Source of the DNA: Lachnospiraceae bacterium
Lineage (GTDB): Bacteria; Bacillota; Clostridia; Lachnospirales; Lachnospiraceae
Assembly (NCBI GenBank): GCA_014804655.1
Contig: JAAUZK010000018.1
Location: 1 to 64,000, forward strand
Direction: 5' to 3'
DNA: 64,000 bases
The notes below the pieces were generated by a model that was not told the DNA's origin, made no database searches, and saw only the letters and a list, made by a program, of their open reading frames with translations. This document shows positions 44,230-53,697 of this stretch, piece after piece. The stretch's first letter is position 1. Every line of letters begins with the position of its first letter. Both the position numbers and the translations under genes were made by a program.

Positions 44230-45366
44230 ATGAGCATGAAGTATGATAAAATTATAATCGGGGCTGGTTTATATGGGCTGTATTCTGCATTATTTTGTGG
44301 ACAGCAAGGGCAAAGTGTTCTGGTTTTGGAGTGTGATGCAACCCCGTTTAGACGCGCAACTTATATTAACCAGGCGAGAGTACATCAGGGCTATCATTAT
44401 CCAAGATCAATTTCAACTGCGATGAAATCTGCGGGGTATTTTGAGAGATTTAATAAGGACTATGAATTTTGTATTAATAGAGAATTTAGCAAAGTCTATG
44501 CGACATCTTCGAGCTATTCTTGGTCTGATGGTGAACAATTTAAAAATTTCTGTAAAGCGGCAGGCATTCCATGTGAAGAATTACATGTTGGGCAGTTTTT
44601 TAAAACGGGTATGTGTGATGGTGCTTTCCTGACAAGGGAATACACATATGACGCAATGTTTTTAAAAAGTTATTATTTGGAAAAAATAGCGCTGTTAAAG
44701 CATGTTACAATAAAATATGATGTCACAATTAAGGCTATTGAAAAGTTACAGGAAGTTTACTGCGTTCGTGATGCAGAAGGTATAGAATATAAAACGGGAT
44801 TTTTGCTTAATGCAACGTATGCAGGAACAAATCAGATACTGAATATGTTGGGATATGAAAAATTTAAGGTCAAGTATGAATTGTGTGAAATTATTCTTTG
44901 TGACGTGAATGATATCTTAAGACAGTATGGATTTACAGTTATGGACGGACCGTTTTTTTCCATTATGCCATTTGGAAAAACGGGATTTCATTCGTTAACA
45001 TCGGTAACCTTTACACCACATACAACGAGTTACGATGATGTTCCGAGATTTGCTTGCCAGAAAATGTGTGGAGAAGGGTATTGCTCTTCAGGACATTTAG
45101 GTAATTGTAATGATTGCTCTGCGAAGCCGGCATCTGCCTTTCCGTATATGGAGAATCTAGCGCGAAAATATCTTAAAGATGAATATGAATTCCAGTATAG
45201 GCAATCATTGTTTTCTATGAAACCTATTTTAATGAGCTCTGAAATAGATGATTCAAGGCCGACAGTCATACACACACATTCTACTAATCCAACCTGTGTA
45301 AGTGTACTGTCTGGGAAAATAAATACAGTATATGATTTAGATGAGGTGTTGAACGATGGGCAATAA
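44230..45366 (+). CDS. FAD-dependent oxidoreductase (DAO family)
   Basis: The 378-residue protein has an N-terminal FAD-binding Rossmann motif IIIGAGLYGLYSA and the acidic end of the second strand at VLVLECD. A DAO-like body follows with NQARVHQGYHYPRS and FMDGPFF-type strands. A cysteine-rich insert (CQKMCGEGYC then GNCNDCSAKP) may bind metal. The start at 44230 is chosen because GGAG lies 9 bases upstream; 44203 and 44215 are in-frame alternatives. It overlaps the next gene by 11 bases. Likely oxidises a sugar or lipid precursor; substrate unknown. Confidence 0.8.
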   Translation: MSMKYDKIIIGAGLYGLYSALFCGQQGQSVLVLECDATPFRRATYINQARVHQGYHYPRSISTAMKSAGYFERFNKDYEFCINREFSKVYATSSSYSWSDGEQFKNFCKAAGIPCEELHVGQFFKTGMCDGAFLTREYTYDAMFLKSYYLEKIALLKHVTIKYDVTIKAIEKLQEVYCVRDAEGIEYKTGFLLNATYAGTNQILNMLGYEKFKVKYELCEIILCDVNDILRQYGFTVMDGPFFSIMPFGKTGFHSLTSVTFTPHTTSYDDVPRFACQKMCGEGYCSSGHLGNCNDCSAKPASAFPYMENLARKYLKDEYEFQYRQSLFSMKPILMSSEIDDSRPTVIHTHSTNPTCVSVLSGKINTVYDLDEVLNDGQ

Positions 45367-46294
45367 ACAGAAAAATTTTATTTCAGTCGTTGTTTATGTG
45401 CATAATGCAGAATCACGGATAGATAAGTTCCTCAGTATTATTACATCTATATTGGAAAACAATTTTGAACATTCGGAAATTATATGTGTGAACGATGATT
45501 CTACGGATAATAGTGTTGAAATCATTAAAGAGTTTAGTAGGAATGTAGCAGTGTCCAGTATAACCGTTCTGAATATGAGTTATTTTCATGGTTTGGAAAC
45601 TGCGATGAATGCTGGTATTGATTTAACAATTGGTGATTTTGTTTTTGAATTTGATTCAACAGTGCTTGACTTTGAGAAAGAAGAAATTATGAATGTTTAT
45701 TATCGGTCATTACAAGGATATGATATAGTGAGCGCTTCTCCGAATAAAAAGGAAAAGATTTCTTCGCAGTTGTTCTATAGAGTATTTGATCATTTTGCAA
45801 ATTTGCCGTATAAAATGTCAACCGAAAGGTTTCGCATTCTGAGCCGCAGAGTAATCAATAGAATCGGTTCTATGAATAAGACGATCCCATATAGGAAAGT
45901 GGTTTATGCCAACAGTGGGTTAAAAACAGATAATATGAAATATAGTGTGATTGGCACAGCTGATCAGAAAGCTGATAAAAGAGAAAAGAGTTATAGGTTT
46001 GGCTTAGCGGTTGATTCACTCATTTTATTTACAGAGATTGGATACAGAATGTCGATGCTGATGGCAGTTTTGATGATGGCGGTTTCAGTTTTGATGGTAG
46101 CTTATTCTGTTATTATTTATTTGGCGGCTAATCCGGTAACCGGATGGACGACCACGATTTTATTTCTTTCGGTGGCATTCGCCGGGCTTTTTGGAATATT
46201 AACAGTTGTTATCAAGTATTTGCAGTTACTTGTAGATCTTGTTTTTAAGAGGAAACATTATAGCTTTGAGAGTATTGAAAAGCTTACAAGATAA
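45356..46294 (+). CDS. Membrane-anchored GT2 glycosyltransferase (GtrB/DPM-like)
   Basis: The 312-residue protein has a GT-A domain (FISVVVYVHNAESR, ICVNDDSTDNS) and two C-terminal hydrophobic segments (225-290), as in polyprenyl-phosphate sugar transferases. The usual DAD/DxD metal motif is replaced by FEFDST near residue 100, so activity may be altered. It forms a tightly packed set with the FAD enzyme before it and the epimerase after it. Confidence 0.8.
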   Translation: MGNKQKNFISVVVYVHNAESRIDKFLSIITSILENNFEHSEIICVNDDSTDNSVEIIKEFSRNVAVSSITVLNMSYFHGLETAMNAGIDLTIGDFVFEFDSTVLDFEKEEIMNVYYRSLQGYDIVSASPNKKEKISSQLFYRVFDHFANLPYKMSTERFRILSRRVINRIGSMNKTIPYRKVVYANSGLKTDNMKYSVIGTADQKADKREKSYRFGLAVDSLILFTEIGYRMSMLMAVLMMAVSVLMVAYSVIIYLAANPVTGWTTTILFLSVAFAGLFGILTVVIKYLQLLVDLVFKRKHYSFESIEKLTR

Positions 46295-46304
46295 GGAGAA
46301 AATA

Positions 46305-47237
46305 ATGAACGCATTGGTTGGATATACAGGTTTTGTCGGTAGCAATCTTTACGCTGCGGGACATTTTGATGCAGTATATAATTCAAAAAATATTGGAGAG
46401 GCATATGACACGAAACCGGATTTGTTAATCTATGCAGGAATGCGTGCAGAAAAGTACCTTGCGAATCATGCGCCTGAAAAAGATTTGGAGTTAATTGTTC
46501 AGGCAGAAAAAAATATTTCCGACATCAAGCCTAAGAAATTAGTACTTATTTCTACTATTGATGTTTTTAAAAGACCGAAAGATGTGGATGAAACAACAGT
46601 AGTTGACACGAAAAACCTTCATCCGTATGGATATAATAGATATCAATTGGAATTATGGGTTCGAAATAATTATCCTGATGCATTGATTATCAGGCTTCCG
46701 GGATTGTTTGGAAAAAAAATAAAAAAGAATTTTATTTATGATTATATTAATATAATTCCGTTTATGTTGACAGAGCAAAAAATGGAGGAATTATCATCTA
46801 TAGATGACAAAATAGAATGTTATTATCAATTTCAAGACAACGGATTTTTTAAGCTGGGTAATGTATCGATAGAAGACAAGGAAGAATTGAAAAAAAAGTT
46901 CAGGAAAATAGGATTTAGTGCATTAAATTTTACTGATAGCAGAAGTGTATACCAGTTTTATAATTTGAATAGATTATGGGAGGATATACAGACAGCTATA
47001 AATGCGGACATTAAACTTTGGCATCCGGCAACAGAACCAATATCTGCAGGGGAGCTGTATAGATATTTGACAGGAAAAGAGTTTAAAAACGAATTGGACG
47101 GCATCCCGGCAGAATATAATTATAAAACGGTGTATGATAGAGTGTTTGGAGGAGAAGAAGGGTATATATGTAATAAGAGTACGATATTGGCAGACATCAA
47201 AAAGTTTATTTCAGAAGAAGTTTTGGTAGGAGAGTAG
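46305..47237 (+). CDS. NAD(P)-dependent sugar epimerase/reductase (SDR-like)
   Basis: The 310-residue protein has the Rossmann motif LVGYTGFVGSNLY at the N-terminus, LISTIDVF strand 5 and a catalytic-type Tyr in HPYGYNRYQLE. The usual Lys of YxxxK is Arg here. The start at 46305 follows AAGGAGA; the frame is open upstream from 46239 inside the previous gene. Probably makes or alters an unusual nucleotide sugar together with its neighbours. Confidence 0.75.
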   Translation: MNALVGYTGFVGSNLYAAGHFDAVYNSKNIGEAYDTKPDLLIYAGMRAEKYLANHAPEKDLELIVQAEKNISDIKPKKLVLISTIDVFKRPKDVDETTVVDTKNLHPYGYNRYQLELWVRNNYPDALIIRLPGLFGKKIKKNFIYDYINIIPFMLTEQKMEELSSIDDKIECYYQFQDNGFFKLGNVSIEDKEELKKKFRKIGFSALNFTDSRSVYQFYNLNRLWEDIQTAINADIKLWHPATEPISAGELYRYLTGKEFKNELDGIPAEYNYKTVYDRVFGGEEGYICNKSTILADIKKFISEEVLVGE

Positions 47238-47240
47238 ACA

Positions 47241-48044
47241 ATGAAATTATCAATTTCAAACATAGGGTGGGATCGGGAAAAGGATGTATTAGTTTATGGT
47301 TTAATGAAGAAATATGGATTTTGCGGTTTAGAGATTGCGCCAACGAGAATATTTGAGAATGCTCCCTATGAGAAGTTGTCAGAAGCTAAAGAATGGAGTG
47401 ATAATTTAAAAGAAGAGTATGGTTTTTGTGTGCCGTCTATGCAATCTATTTGGTATGGCAGACAGGAAAAACTATTTGGAAGTTCAGAGCAGCGGAAACA
47501 ACTATTAAATTATACAAAGAAGGCCATTGATTTTGCGATGGCTATAGAGTGTGCAAATCTTGTATTTGGTTGTCCGAGGAACAGATACTTTGAAAAGGAA
47601 GCAAAATGGGAGGATGGAGTAGCCTTTTTTAAAGAAGCTGGCGACTATGCGCACTACTGTGGTACAGTTATAGGCATGGAGGCTAATCCGCCTGTTTATA
47701 AGACAAATTATATTAATGATACGGCAAGTGCGATTGCTTTGGTAAAGGAGGTTGACTCTAAAGGATTCCGGTTAAATCTCGATATAGGCACTATGGTGGA
47801 AAATAATGAGGATGTGGAAATTCTGGAGAGTAATGTAGATTATATCAATCATGTGCATATTAGTGAACCCAATTTAAGGCTCATTCAGGAAAGAAAATTA
47901 CATATTGATTTATTACAATTATTAAGGGAAAATCATTATCAGGGATTTGTGTCCATTGAAATAGGGAAACAGGATAATGTTCAAGTGATAGAAAGGACAA
48001 TGGTATATGTAAAAGGCATTATGGAGCTGTTGCATATGGAATAG
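47241..48044 (+). CDS. Sugar phosphate isomerase/epimerase (xylose-isomerase-like TIM barrel)
   Basis: The 267-residue AP-endonuclease-2/xylose isomerase-like protein has conserved metal ligands: GLEIAPTR, IGMEANPP (Glu), LNLDIGTM (Asp), HVHISEP (His) and FVSIEIGKQ (Glu). The substrate is not evident. It begins three bases after the epimerase gene, in the same set as the FAD enzyme and GT2. Confidence 0.85.
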   Translation: MKLSISNIGWDREKDVLVYGLMKKYGFCGLEIAPTRIFENAPYEKLSEAKEWSDNLKEEYGFCVPSMQSIWYGRQEKLFGSSEQRKQLLNYTKKAIDFAMAIECANLVFGCPRNRYFEKEAKWEDGVAFFKEAGDYAHYCGTVIGMEANPPVYKTNYINDTASAIALVKEVDSKGFRLNLDIGTMVENNEDVEILESNVDYINHVHISEPNLRLIQERKLHIDLLQLLRENHYQGFVSIEIGKQDNVQVIERTMVYVKGIMELLHME

Positions 48045-48105
48045 AATATGAGAGAAATCTTTTAGATATATATAACCAATAAAAGAGGATTGGAGATTGG
48101 TGAAG

Positions 48106-48930
48106 ATGGTTTATGACAGACAAGCTGGGGTGCCCAGATTTGAATGTATGGAATATGAGAGTAAGACAAAAGAGTATGTTGTTTTAATACCAATTATCAA
48201 TGAGGGAGATAGAATTCATAAAGAACTTTTTCGGGCATTAAAATACAATGTTTCGGATTATGCCGATATTGTGATCTGTGATGGGGGATCGACAGATGGT
48301 TGTACGGATGAACGAAAATTACGTAAGCTTAAGGTAAATACCTTATTGGTAAAGGATGATATCGGAAAGCAGAGTGCACAGCTGCGCATGGGTATTTGGT
48401 GGGCATTGGAGCGAGGATATAGAGGTATTATTACGATTGATGGAAATAATAAAGACAGTATTGAAGATATTCCGTTTTTTATAGAAAAACTGGAAGAAGG
48501 ATATGATTTTATTCAGGGATCACGTTTTATAAAGGGAGGCAAGGCAATTAATACACCCCTTATACGATATCTTTCGGTAAGGCTGATTCATGCACCGGTT
48601 ATATCAATAACTGCCCGGCAAAAATTTACGGATACTACAAATGCATATAGGGCATATTCTGCGCGATACTTAAGCGACAAGCGCGTACAGCCTCTAAGGG
48701 ATATATTTATGACATATGAGCTGTTAGCGTATTTGTCGGTTAGAGCTACACAACTTGGTTATAAGGCGTGTGAAATTCCTGTAACAAGAGCCTACCCCAG
48801 AAAGGGAAAGACGCCTACGAAGATTAGTTTTTTTAAGGGGAATAGTGAACTGTTAAAAATATTGCTGAAAAATATGTTTGGAGCTTACAATCCTAAATCC
48901 ATGATTAGGTTCACGGATTCAGGTAATTAA
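48106..48930 (+). CDS. GT2 family glycosyltransferase
   Basis: The 274-residue protein has LIPIINEGDRIHKEL, ICDGGSTDGC and TIDGNNKDS as the nucleotide and metal sites. Its body resembles DPM1/polyprenyl-phosphate sugar synthases (GSRFIKGG, TNAYRAYSARYL). No C-terminal membrane segments. GGAG lies 10 bases before the ATG; TTG 48097 or GTG 48100 are possible starts. Confidence 0.82.
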   Translation: MVYDRQAGVPRFECMEYESKTKEYVVLIPIINEGDRIHKELFRALKYNVSDYADIVICDGGSTDGCTDERKLRKLKVNTLLVKDDIGKQSAQLRMGIWWALERGYRGIITIDGNNKDSIEDIPFFIEKLEEGYDFIQGSRFIKGGKAINTPLIRYLSVRLIHAPVISITARQKFTDTTNAYRAYSARYLSDKRVQPLRDIFMTYELLAYLSVRATQLGYKACEIPVTRAYPRKGKTPTKISFFKGNSELLKILLKNMFGAYNPKSMIRFTDSGN

Positions 48931-49008
48931 GAAGTAAAGTGAGGACTTTAATATAGTGTTTGAGAGAATATCTAATGATAAGATGAATAAATGAGAGGGA
49001 GTTTAGTA

Positions 49009-51231
49009 ATGTTAAAACAATTATGCCAAAAAAAAATTACAAAAGCGCTACCTATATTGGGGGCTGCCATATTAGGATTTTGCGCATTTTTTATTATTTA
49101 TGGTGTAAAAGCTTTGAATCCAACAAATGATAGTTGGATTATGCAGGGATACGATGAAGGTGATATTATAAAACATTATGCCGGATGGCTTGCCTTTCGG
49201 AATTCTGAATGGTCTTTTCCGTTGGGATTGGCAAATAAAATGGCTATAGGTGAAGGTACGTTAGTTTCATATACAGATAGTATTCCTTGGGTAGCTATAC
49301 TTTTTAAAATTTTAAGAGATTTTTTACCAGAAACATTTCAATACTTTGGTTTATATATTTTTGTATGTTTTGGATTGCAAGCGGTGGGGGCATACAAAAT
49401 TTTATTTTACAAAACAAACAATATATATTATTCATATTTAGGAACAGTTATATTTTGTTTTGCGCCGATTTTTTTAGAACGTTCTTTTCGACATACGGCA
49501 TTGGGATCACATTGGTTGATTCTTTTTTCGTTATTGTTTTATTTTCAACATAGAGATAGTCATTCTGCAAAATATTATATATTCTTTGGTATATTAGAAG
49601 TGTTGGCAATAGGTATACACCCATATTTTTTGCCTATGATTGCAATATTTGCCCTTTTATGTATGGTAGAGGATATCTATATTAAGCACAGTTACAGAGT
49701 TATCTTCTATTTTTTTCTACAGCTTTTATCAACATATATTAGTGGTTGTATAATAGGTGTATTGGGGAATAGTATTGCCAAATCAAGATGGGGATTTGGA
49801 TATTTTTCTATGAATTTGAATGCATTATTTAATCCTGCAAGTTTAGGCGGATACACTTGGTCAAACATACTGAAAACACAATCACAAACGTTAGGTAATT
49901 ATGATGGATTCAATTATTTAGGAGTGGGGATACTTATTACAATTCTGACGTTTGCTATTGTATTTCTATTAATTAGACCATGGAATAAAGTTATTGATAA
50001 ATTGAAAAGGTATTGTTTTCTTGTATTAGCATGCGGCTTATTGACGATGTTTGCAATAAGTAATGTTGTGACTTTTAATGAGAGAATACTTTTTACTATT
50101 CCATTACCGGCATTCATAACAGAACTTTGTGGAATCTTTAGGGCAAGTTCAAGAATGTTTTATCCGGTTTATTATCTGATATTTATTTTTCTTTTAATTA
50201 TGATATGGAATGTAAGAAGTAAAATAGGAGTGACATCAGTATATATCTTAATTGGCATATTAACTATTGTTCAAATAGCAGATATGGCCTCAATGATAGT
50301 ACAAAAGCATACAAGTATGGATGAAAACTGCGAATATAAATCCATATTAGATGATGATCAGTTGCAACAGATTGCATCAAGTTCAAGTGATTTGATGTTG
50401 GAAAACTGCAATATCAACAGCAGTACCAAAAGTAGTTTGGCTGTATGGGCATTAAAAAATGGAATGGGAACATATTATTCTGTTTCTGAAAATAGCGGGG
50501 ATTATGCAGTATCGGCAGCATTAAAGACTAAAGCGCTTGACAAAATTAAAAGCACTCATAAAATCGGAGAAAGTGTGATAGTGACATCGGATTTTGATAC
50601 GTTAGTTGAACTTAGTACTCTTGAGAATGTAGCCATTTATCAATACAAGGATGCGTGGTTAATAGTCAAGAATTATGGCTATATACCAGAAACAAATTAT
50701 AACGATAAAAAAGAAAAATTTACAGTAACCAATTTTACAGATAGCAATTGGGAAAATGGTATTTCTAAAGATGGAACTTGTCTGTTATTTGAGTTTACGG
50801 ACGAGATGTTGTTTGCGCTAAAAGATAAGAAGATAATTACTTGCAAGGGAGAAATATTTAGTATTCGTAACATAGACTTTGATAGTAAATGGATACATGT
50901 TTATGTGGATAGTAATGCTGAAAAATGCAAATATCCAGCAGAGATTATGATTGAACAATGTTTTACGGATGACAATGTGATTACAGTTGCTAATTTAACA
51001 GATAGTAATTGGAATAGGGGAGTATACGTTGATAATCGGACGCTACTGTTTGTTTATTCTGATGGATTACTTATGCGTATTTGGAATTCGGATTCTATTG
51101 CAGTTCAAGATGAAATGTATCGAATTTGCGATAAAAGCTTTGACAATAAATGGATACAAGTTACCTTGGATAAAGATGCGTCATCTTGTGGATATCCCGC
51201 TAATTTAATTTTTTTTAATTCAGTTTATTAG
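49009..51231 (+). CDS. DUF6311-like membrane protein with tandem C-terminal repeats
   Basis: 740 residues. About 11 membrane segments (residues 13-430), with an early external loop DSWIMQGYDEGDIIKHYAGW typical of DUF6311/GT-C proteins. An external part follows (430-560). Two ~75-residue repeats close the protein, the first starting TVTNFTDSNWENG and the second TVANLTDSNWNRG, each with a WIHVYVD/WIQVTLD strand and a Cys-x-YPA end. ATG at 49009 has GAGGGAG 7 bases upstream. Role: likely surface glycan transfer (inference). Confidence 0.75.
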   Translation: MLKQLCQKKITKALPILGAAILGFCAFFIIYGVKALNPTNDSWIMQGYDEGDIIKHYAGWLAFRNSEWSFPLGLANKMAIGEGTLVSYTDSIPWVAILFKILRDFLPETFQYFGLYIFVCFGLQAVGAYKILFYKTNNIYYSYLGTVIFCFAPIFLERSFRHTALGSHWLILFSLLFYFQHRDSHSAKYYIFFGILEVLAIGIHPYFLPMIAIFALLCMVEDIYIKHSYRVIFYFFLQLLSTYISGCIIGVLGNSIAKSRWGFGYFSMNLNALFNPASLGGYTWSNILKTQSQTLGNYDGFNYLGVGILITILTFAIVFLLIRPWNKVIDKLKRYCFLVLACGLLTMFAISNVVTFNERILFTIPLPAFITELCGIFRASSRMFYPVYYLIFIFLLIMIWNVRSKIGVTSVYILIGILTIVQIADMASMIVQKHTSMDENCEYKSILDDDQLQQIASSSSDLMLENCNINSSTKSSLAVWALKNGMGTYYSVSENSGDYAVSAALKTKALDKIKSTHKIGESVIVTSDFDTLVELSTLENVAIYQYKDAWLIVKNYGYIPETNYNDKKEKFTVTNFTDSNWENGISKDGTCLLFEFTDEMLFALKDKKIITCKGEIFSIRNIDFDSKWIHVYVDSNAEKCKYPAEIMIEQCFTDDNVITVANLTDSNWNRGVYVDNRTLLFVYSDGLLMRIWNSDSIAVQDEMYRICDKSFDNKWIQVTLDKDASSCGYPANLIFFNSVY

Positions 51232-51365
51232 AATACAAAAGTGGACAAGGAGCTTTGAAGTGTCTATAAAGAGAATTATGGATAAAATGTATCAAGTGCG
51301 ATGGAGTCAGGAGAACTGTACATACACAGCACCAAGGTTAGGCTGTTGATAAAAGGGGTAAAATT

Positions 51366-52493
51366 ATGAATGGAAACTTGAAAGTTGATATCATAACATT
51401 TCATTTCGTGAATAATTTCGGAGGTGTATTACAGGCATATGCTTTGCAGAAAACAATTTCGGAATGTTTTAATGCTGAGTGTGAGGTTATAGATTATAAG
51501 AATTGGTTTATATCTTTTACGGATACGGTGAGATTATTTCCGATTACCTCAAGCCTGAAGGAGATCATAGCAGGTCTCAAGACGATGAGATTGCGATTCG
51601 AAAGAATTCATATGTTTCGGGATTTTATTTCAGGTAATTGCCGGCTTACAAAATTATATAGAAATTATGTAGCATTAAAAATTGATCCGCCTGTAGCAGA
51701 TAAATATGTATGCGGGAGTGATCAAGTATGGAATCCCATGCTCACGATGGGTGTATCAAGAGGATATTTTTTGAGGTTTGTTGCGGATTTGAATAATAGA
51801 ATTGCATATGCACCCAGTTTCGGAACAGACAGGATTCCTAAAATTTTTAAGACGGCAATAAAGAAGTATCTGGATGGAATGGGGCATCTGTCGATCAGGG
51901 AGAGATCGGGCAGGGAATTGATCGGACAATTGACAGGTAAACAGGCGGAACAATTAATAGATCCTACGTTTTTAATGGACAAATGCGACTGGGAGAAGTT
52001 GGGAAATAATCCCAGATGTGGCGAAGAGTATATTCTGTTATATATTATGCAGAGAGATATGGAGGTATATGAGTATGCACGTAAGATTAAGGAGCAGATG
52101 GGCATAAAGTTGATAGAAATAAGCAGATACGGATATAATCCGGGATTTGTAGATGAATGCTTAATCAACGTTGGACCGTCAGAATTTTTGGGATTATTTC
52201 GGGACGCAAAATATGTATGTACAAATTCTTACCACGGACTGGCATTTTCTATTATTTTTGAAAAAGAATTTTGTCTTATTCCGTGTAAGAGATTTAGGGC
52301 TCGGATTAATAATTTACTTAAATTACTACATATAGAGACAGCAGATGGCGATGATTCTACGGACAGACTTACGGCAACATATAATAAGGAATATGTAAGG
52401 ACTACGATAGCCGGTGAGAGGCAAAAGGCAATTAATTATCTGAAGAAAAGCTTTGGATTAGCGAGGGATGAAACACATGATAAAAATTGTTAA
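51366..52493 (+). CDS. Polysaccharide pyruvyl transferase family protein
   Basis: 375 residues. N-terminal IITFHFVNNFGGVLQAYAL, middle VCGSDQVWNP and ISIRERSG-like strands, C-terminal CTNSYHGLAFSIIF: all standard for the PS_pyruv_trans family, which adds pyruvate ketals from PEP to glycans. It overlaps the following FrhB-like gene by 17 bases, a pairing often seen in surface polysaccharide loci. Confidence 0.9.
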   Translation: MNGNLKVDIITFHFVNNFGGVLQAYALQKTISECFNAECEVIDYKNWFISFTDTVRLFPITSSLKEIIAGLKTMRLRFERIHMFRDFISGNCRLTKLYRNYVALKIDPPVADKYVCGSDQVWNPMLTMGVSRGYFLRFVADLNNRIAYAPSFGTDRIPKIFKTAIKKYLDGMGHLSIRERSGRELIGQLTGKQAEQLIDPTFLMDKCDWEKLGNNPRCGEEYILLYIMQRDMEVYEYARKIKEQMGIKLIEISRYGYNPGFVDECLINVGPSEFLGLFRDAKYVCTNSYHGLAFSIIFEKEFCLIPCKRFRARINNLLKLLHIETADGDDSTDRLTATYNKEYVRTTIAGERQKAINYLKKSFGLARDETHDKNC

Positions 52494-53652
52494 TAAACAT
52501 GAATGTTGCGGATGCGGAGCATGTGAACAGATATGTCCTGCAAAATGCATAGGTTTAAAGGAGGACAGCGAAGGTTTCCTGTATCCCGAGACAGACGGGG
52601 CGGCATGTGTTTCTTGTGGCTTGTGTGAACAGGTGTGTCCCATAAAAAATAAGAAAAATAGAGTGGGAGGTACAAAGCCATATGCATATGCCGGATGGCA
52701 GAGAAGTGATGATATCAGATCAGACAGTTCATCAGGAGGTGCCTTTACGGCAGTTGCGGAGTATATTATAAAGAATGGCGGAGTGGTGTATGGCTGCGCA
52801 TTGAATTATCATATGGACGCCGTACATATCGGAGTAGAAACGATAGATGACCTTGCTGCGCTAAGAGGATCAAAATATGTGCAGAGTAAAATAGGGGATA
52901 TATATCAGAACATAAAAGAATGTTTGGAGAGGGGCAGAAAGGTGTTATTTGTAGGGACTCCTTGTCAGGCAGCAGGATTGCATGGATTTTTGAAGAAAAA
53001 ATATGAAAATCTCTATATAATAGATTTCATATGCCATGGGGTACCCTCGCCTAAGTTGTTTCACAATTATATCATGGATTTGGAACAAAAATATAATAAA
53101 AAAATAACTGCATATAAGTTCAGAACTAAGGATCATGGATGGAGTCAATTAGGGATGCAGTTAGGATCAGGATCAAAAATCGAATTTGCTGATGGAACAC
53201 ATATTAGAAAATATCCTGCATTTAAGGATCATTATATAAATGCTTTTCTGGATGATGTATGTCTTAGACCATCCTGTTACACGTGTCAGTTTAAGGAGGC
53301 AGAAAAGGAATATGCTGATCTCACGATCGCGGATTTCTGGGGGGTTAATAGAGTTTCAAAAGAATTGAATGATGGAAGGGGAACTTCCCTCCTACTGGTT
53401 CACAATGATCATGCGAGTGAGTTACTGGAGAAGATTAAAGATCAGTTTTATTATAAACAGGTAGATTTTGAGCGGGCTATTTGTCGAAACCGGAGTTTGA
53501 TACGGTCGGCTAAGCTGAATCCAAACAGAAAAAGATTTTATGAGGAACTGGAAACAAAGGGATATTCGTATGTTGAACGTAAATATATGGGTGCGTTTAC
53601 TTGGGGAGTTCACAAAGTTGTTAATATGGTAAGGAACAAATTAAAGCTATAA
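52477..53652 (+). CDS. FrhB-like iron-sulfur flavoprotein (coenzyme F420 hydrogenase beta-subunit family)
   Basis: 391 residues with two 4Fe-4S sites, CCGCGACEQICP near the N-terminus and CVSCGLCEQVCP next. The FrhB N and C domains follow (SSSGGAFTAVAEYI, VGTPCQAAGL, ICHGVPSPKL, ADLTIADFWG). ATG at 52477 is preferred to 52468 because of GAGGGA spacing. In polysaccharide loci these proteins act on sugars with pyruvyl-like partners; the exact reaction is not established here. Confidence 0.88.
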   Translation: MIKIVNKHECCGCGACEQICPAKCIGLKEDSEGFLYPETDGAACVSCGLCEQVCPIKNKKNRVGGTKPYAYAGWQRSDDIRSDSSSGGAFTAVAEYIIKNGGVVYGCALNYHMDAVHIGVETIDDLAALRGSKYVQSKIGDIYQNIKECLERGRKVLFVGTPCQAAGLHGFLKKKYENLYIIDFICHGVPSPKLFHNYIMDLEQKYNKKITAYKFRTKDHGWSQLGMQLGSGSKIEFADGTHIRKYPAFKDHYINAFLDDVCLRPSCYTCQFKEAEKEYADLTIADFWGVNRVSKELNDGRGTSLLLVHNDHASELLEKIKDQFYYKQVDFERAICRNRSLIRSAKLNPNRKRFYEELETKGYSYVERKYMGAFTWGVHKVVNMVRNKLKL

Positions 53653-53697
53653 GCTAAGAGTGAGAAACTGTAATTGAATAAAATGATGGAGAATGTT

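Noticed and set aside
46239-46304. N-terminal extension of the SDR protein
   Set aside because: It overlaps the previous gene, while AAGGAGA is ideally placed for the ATG at 46305, where the Rossmann motif begins.
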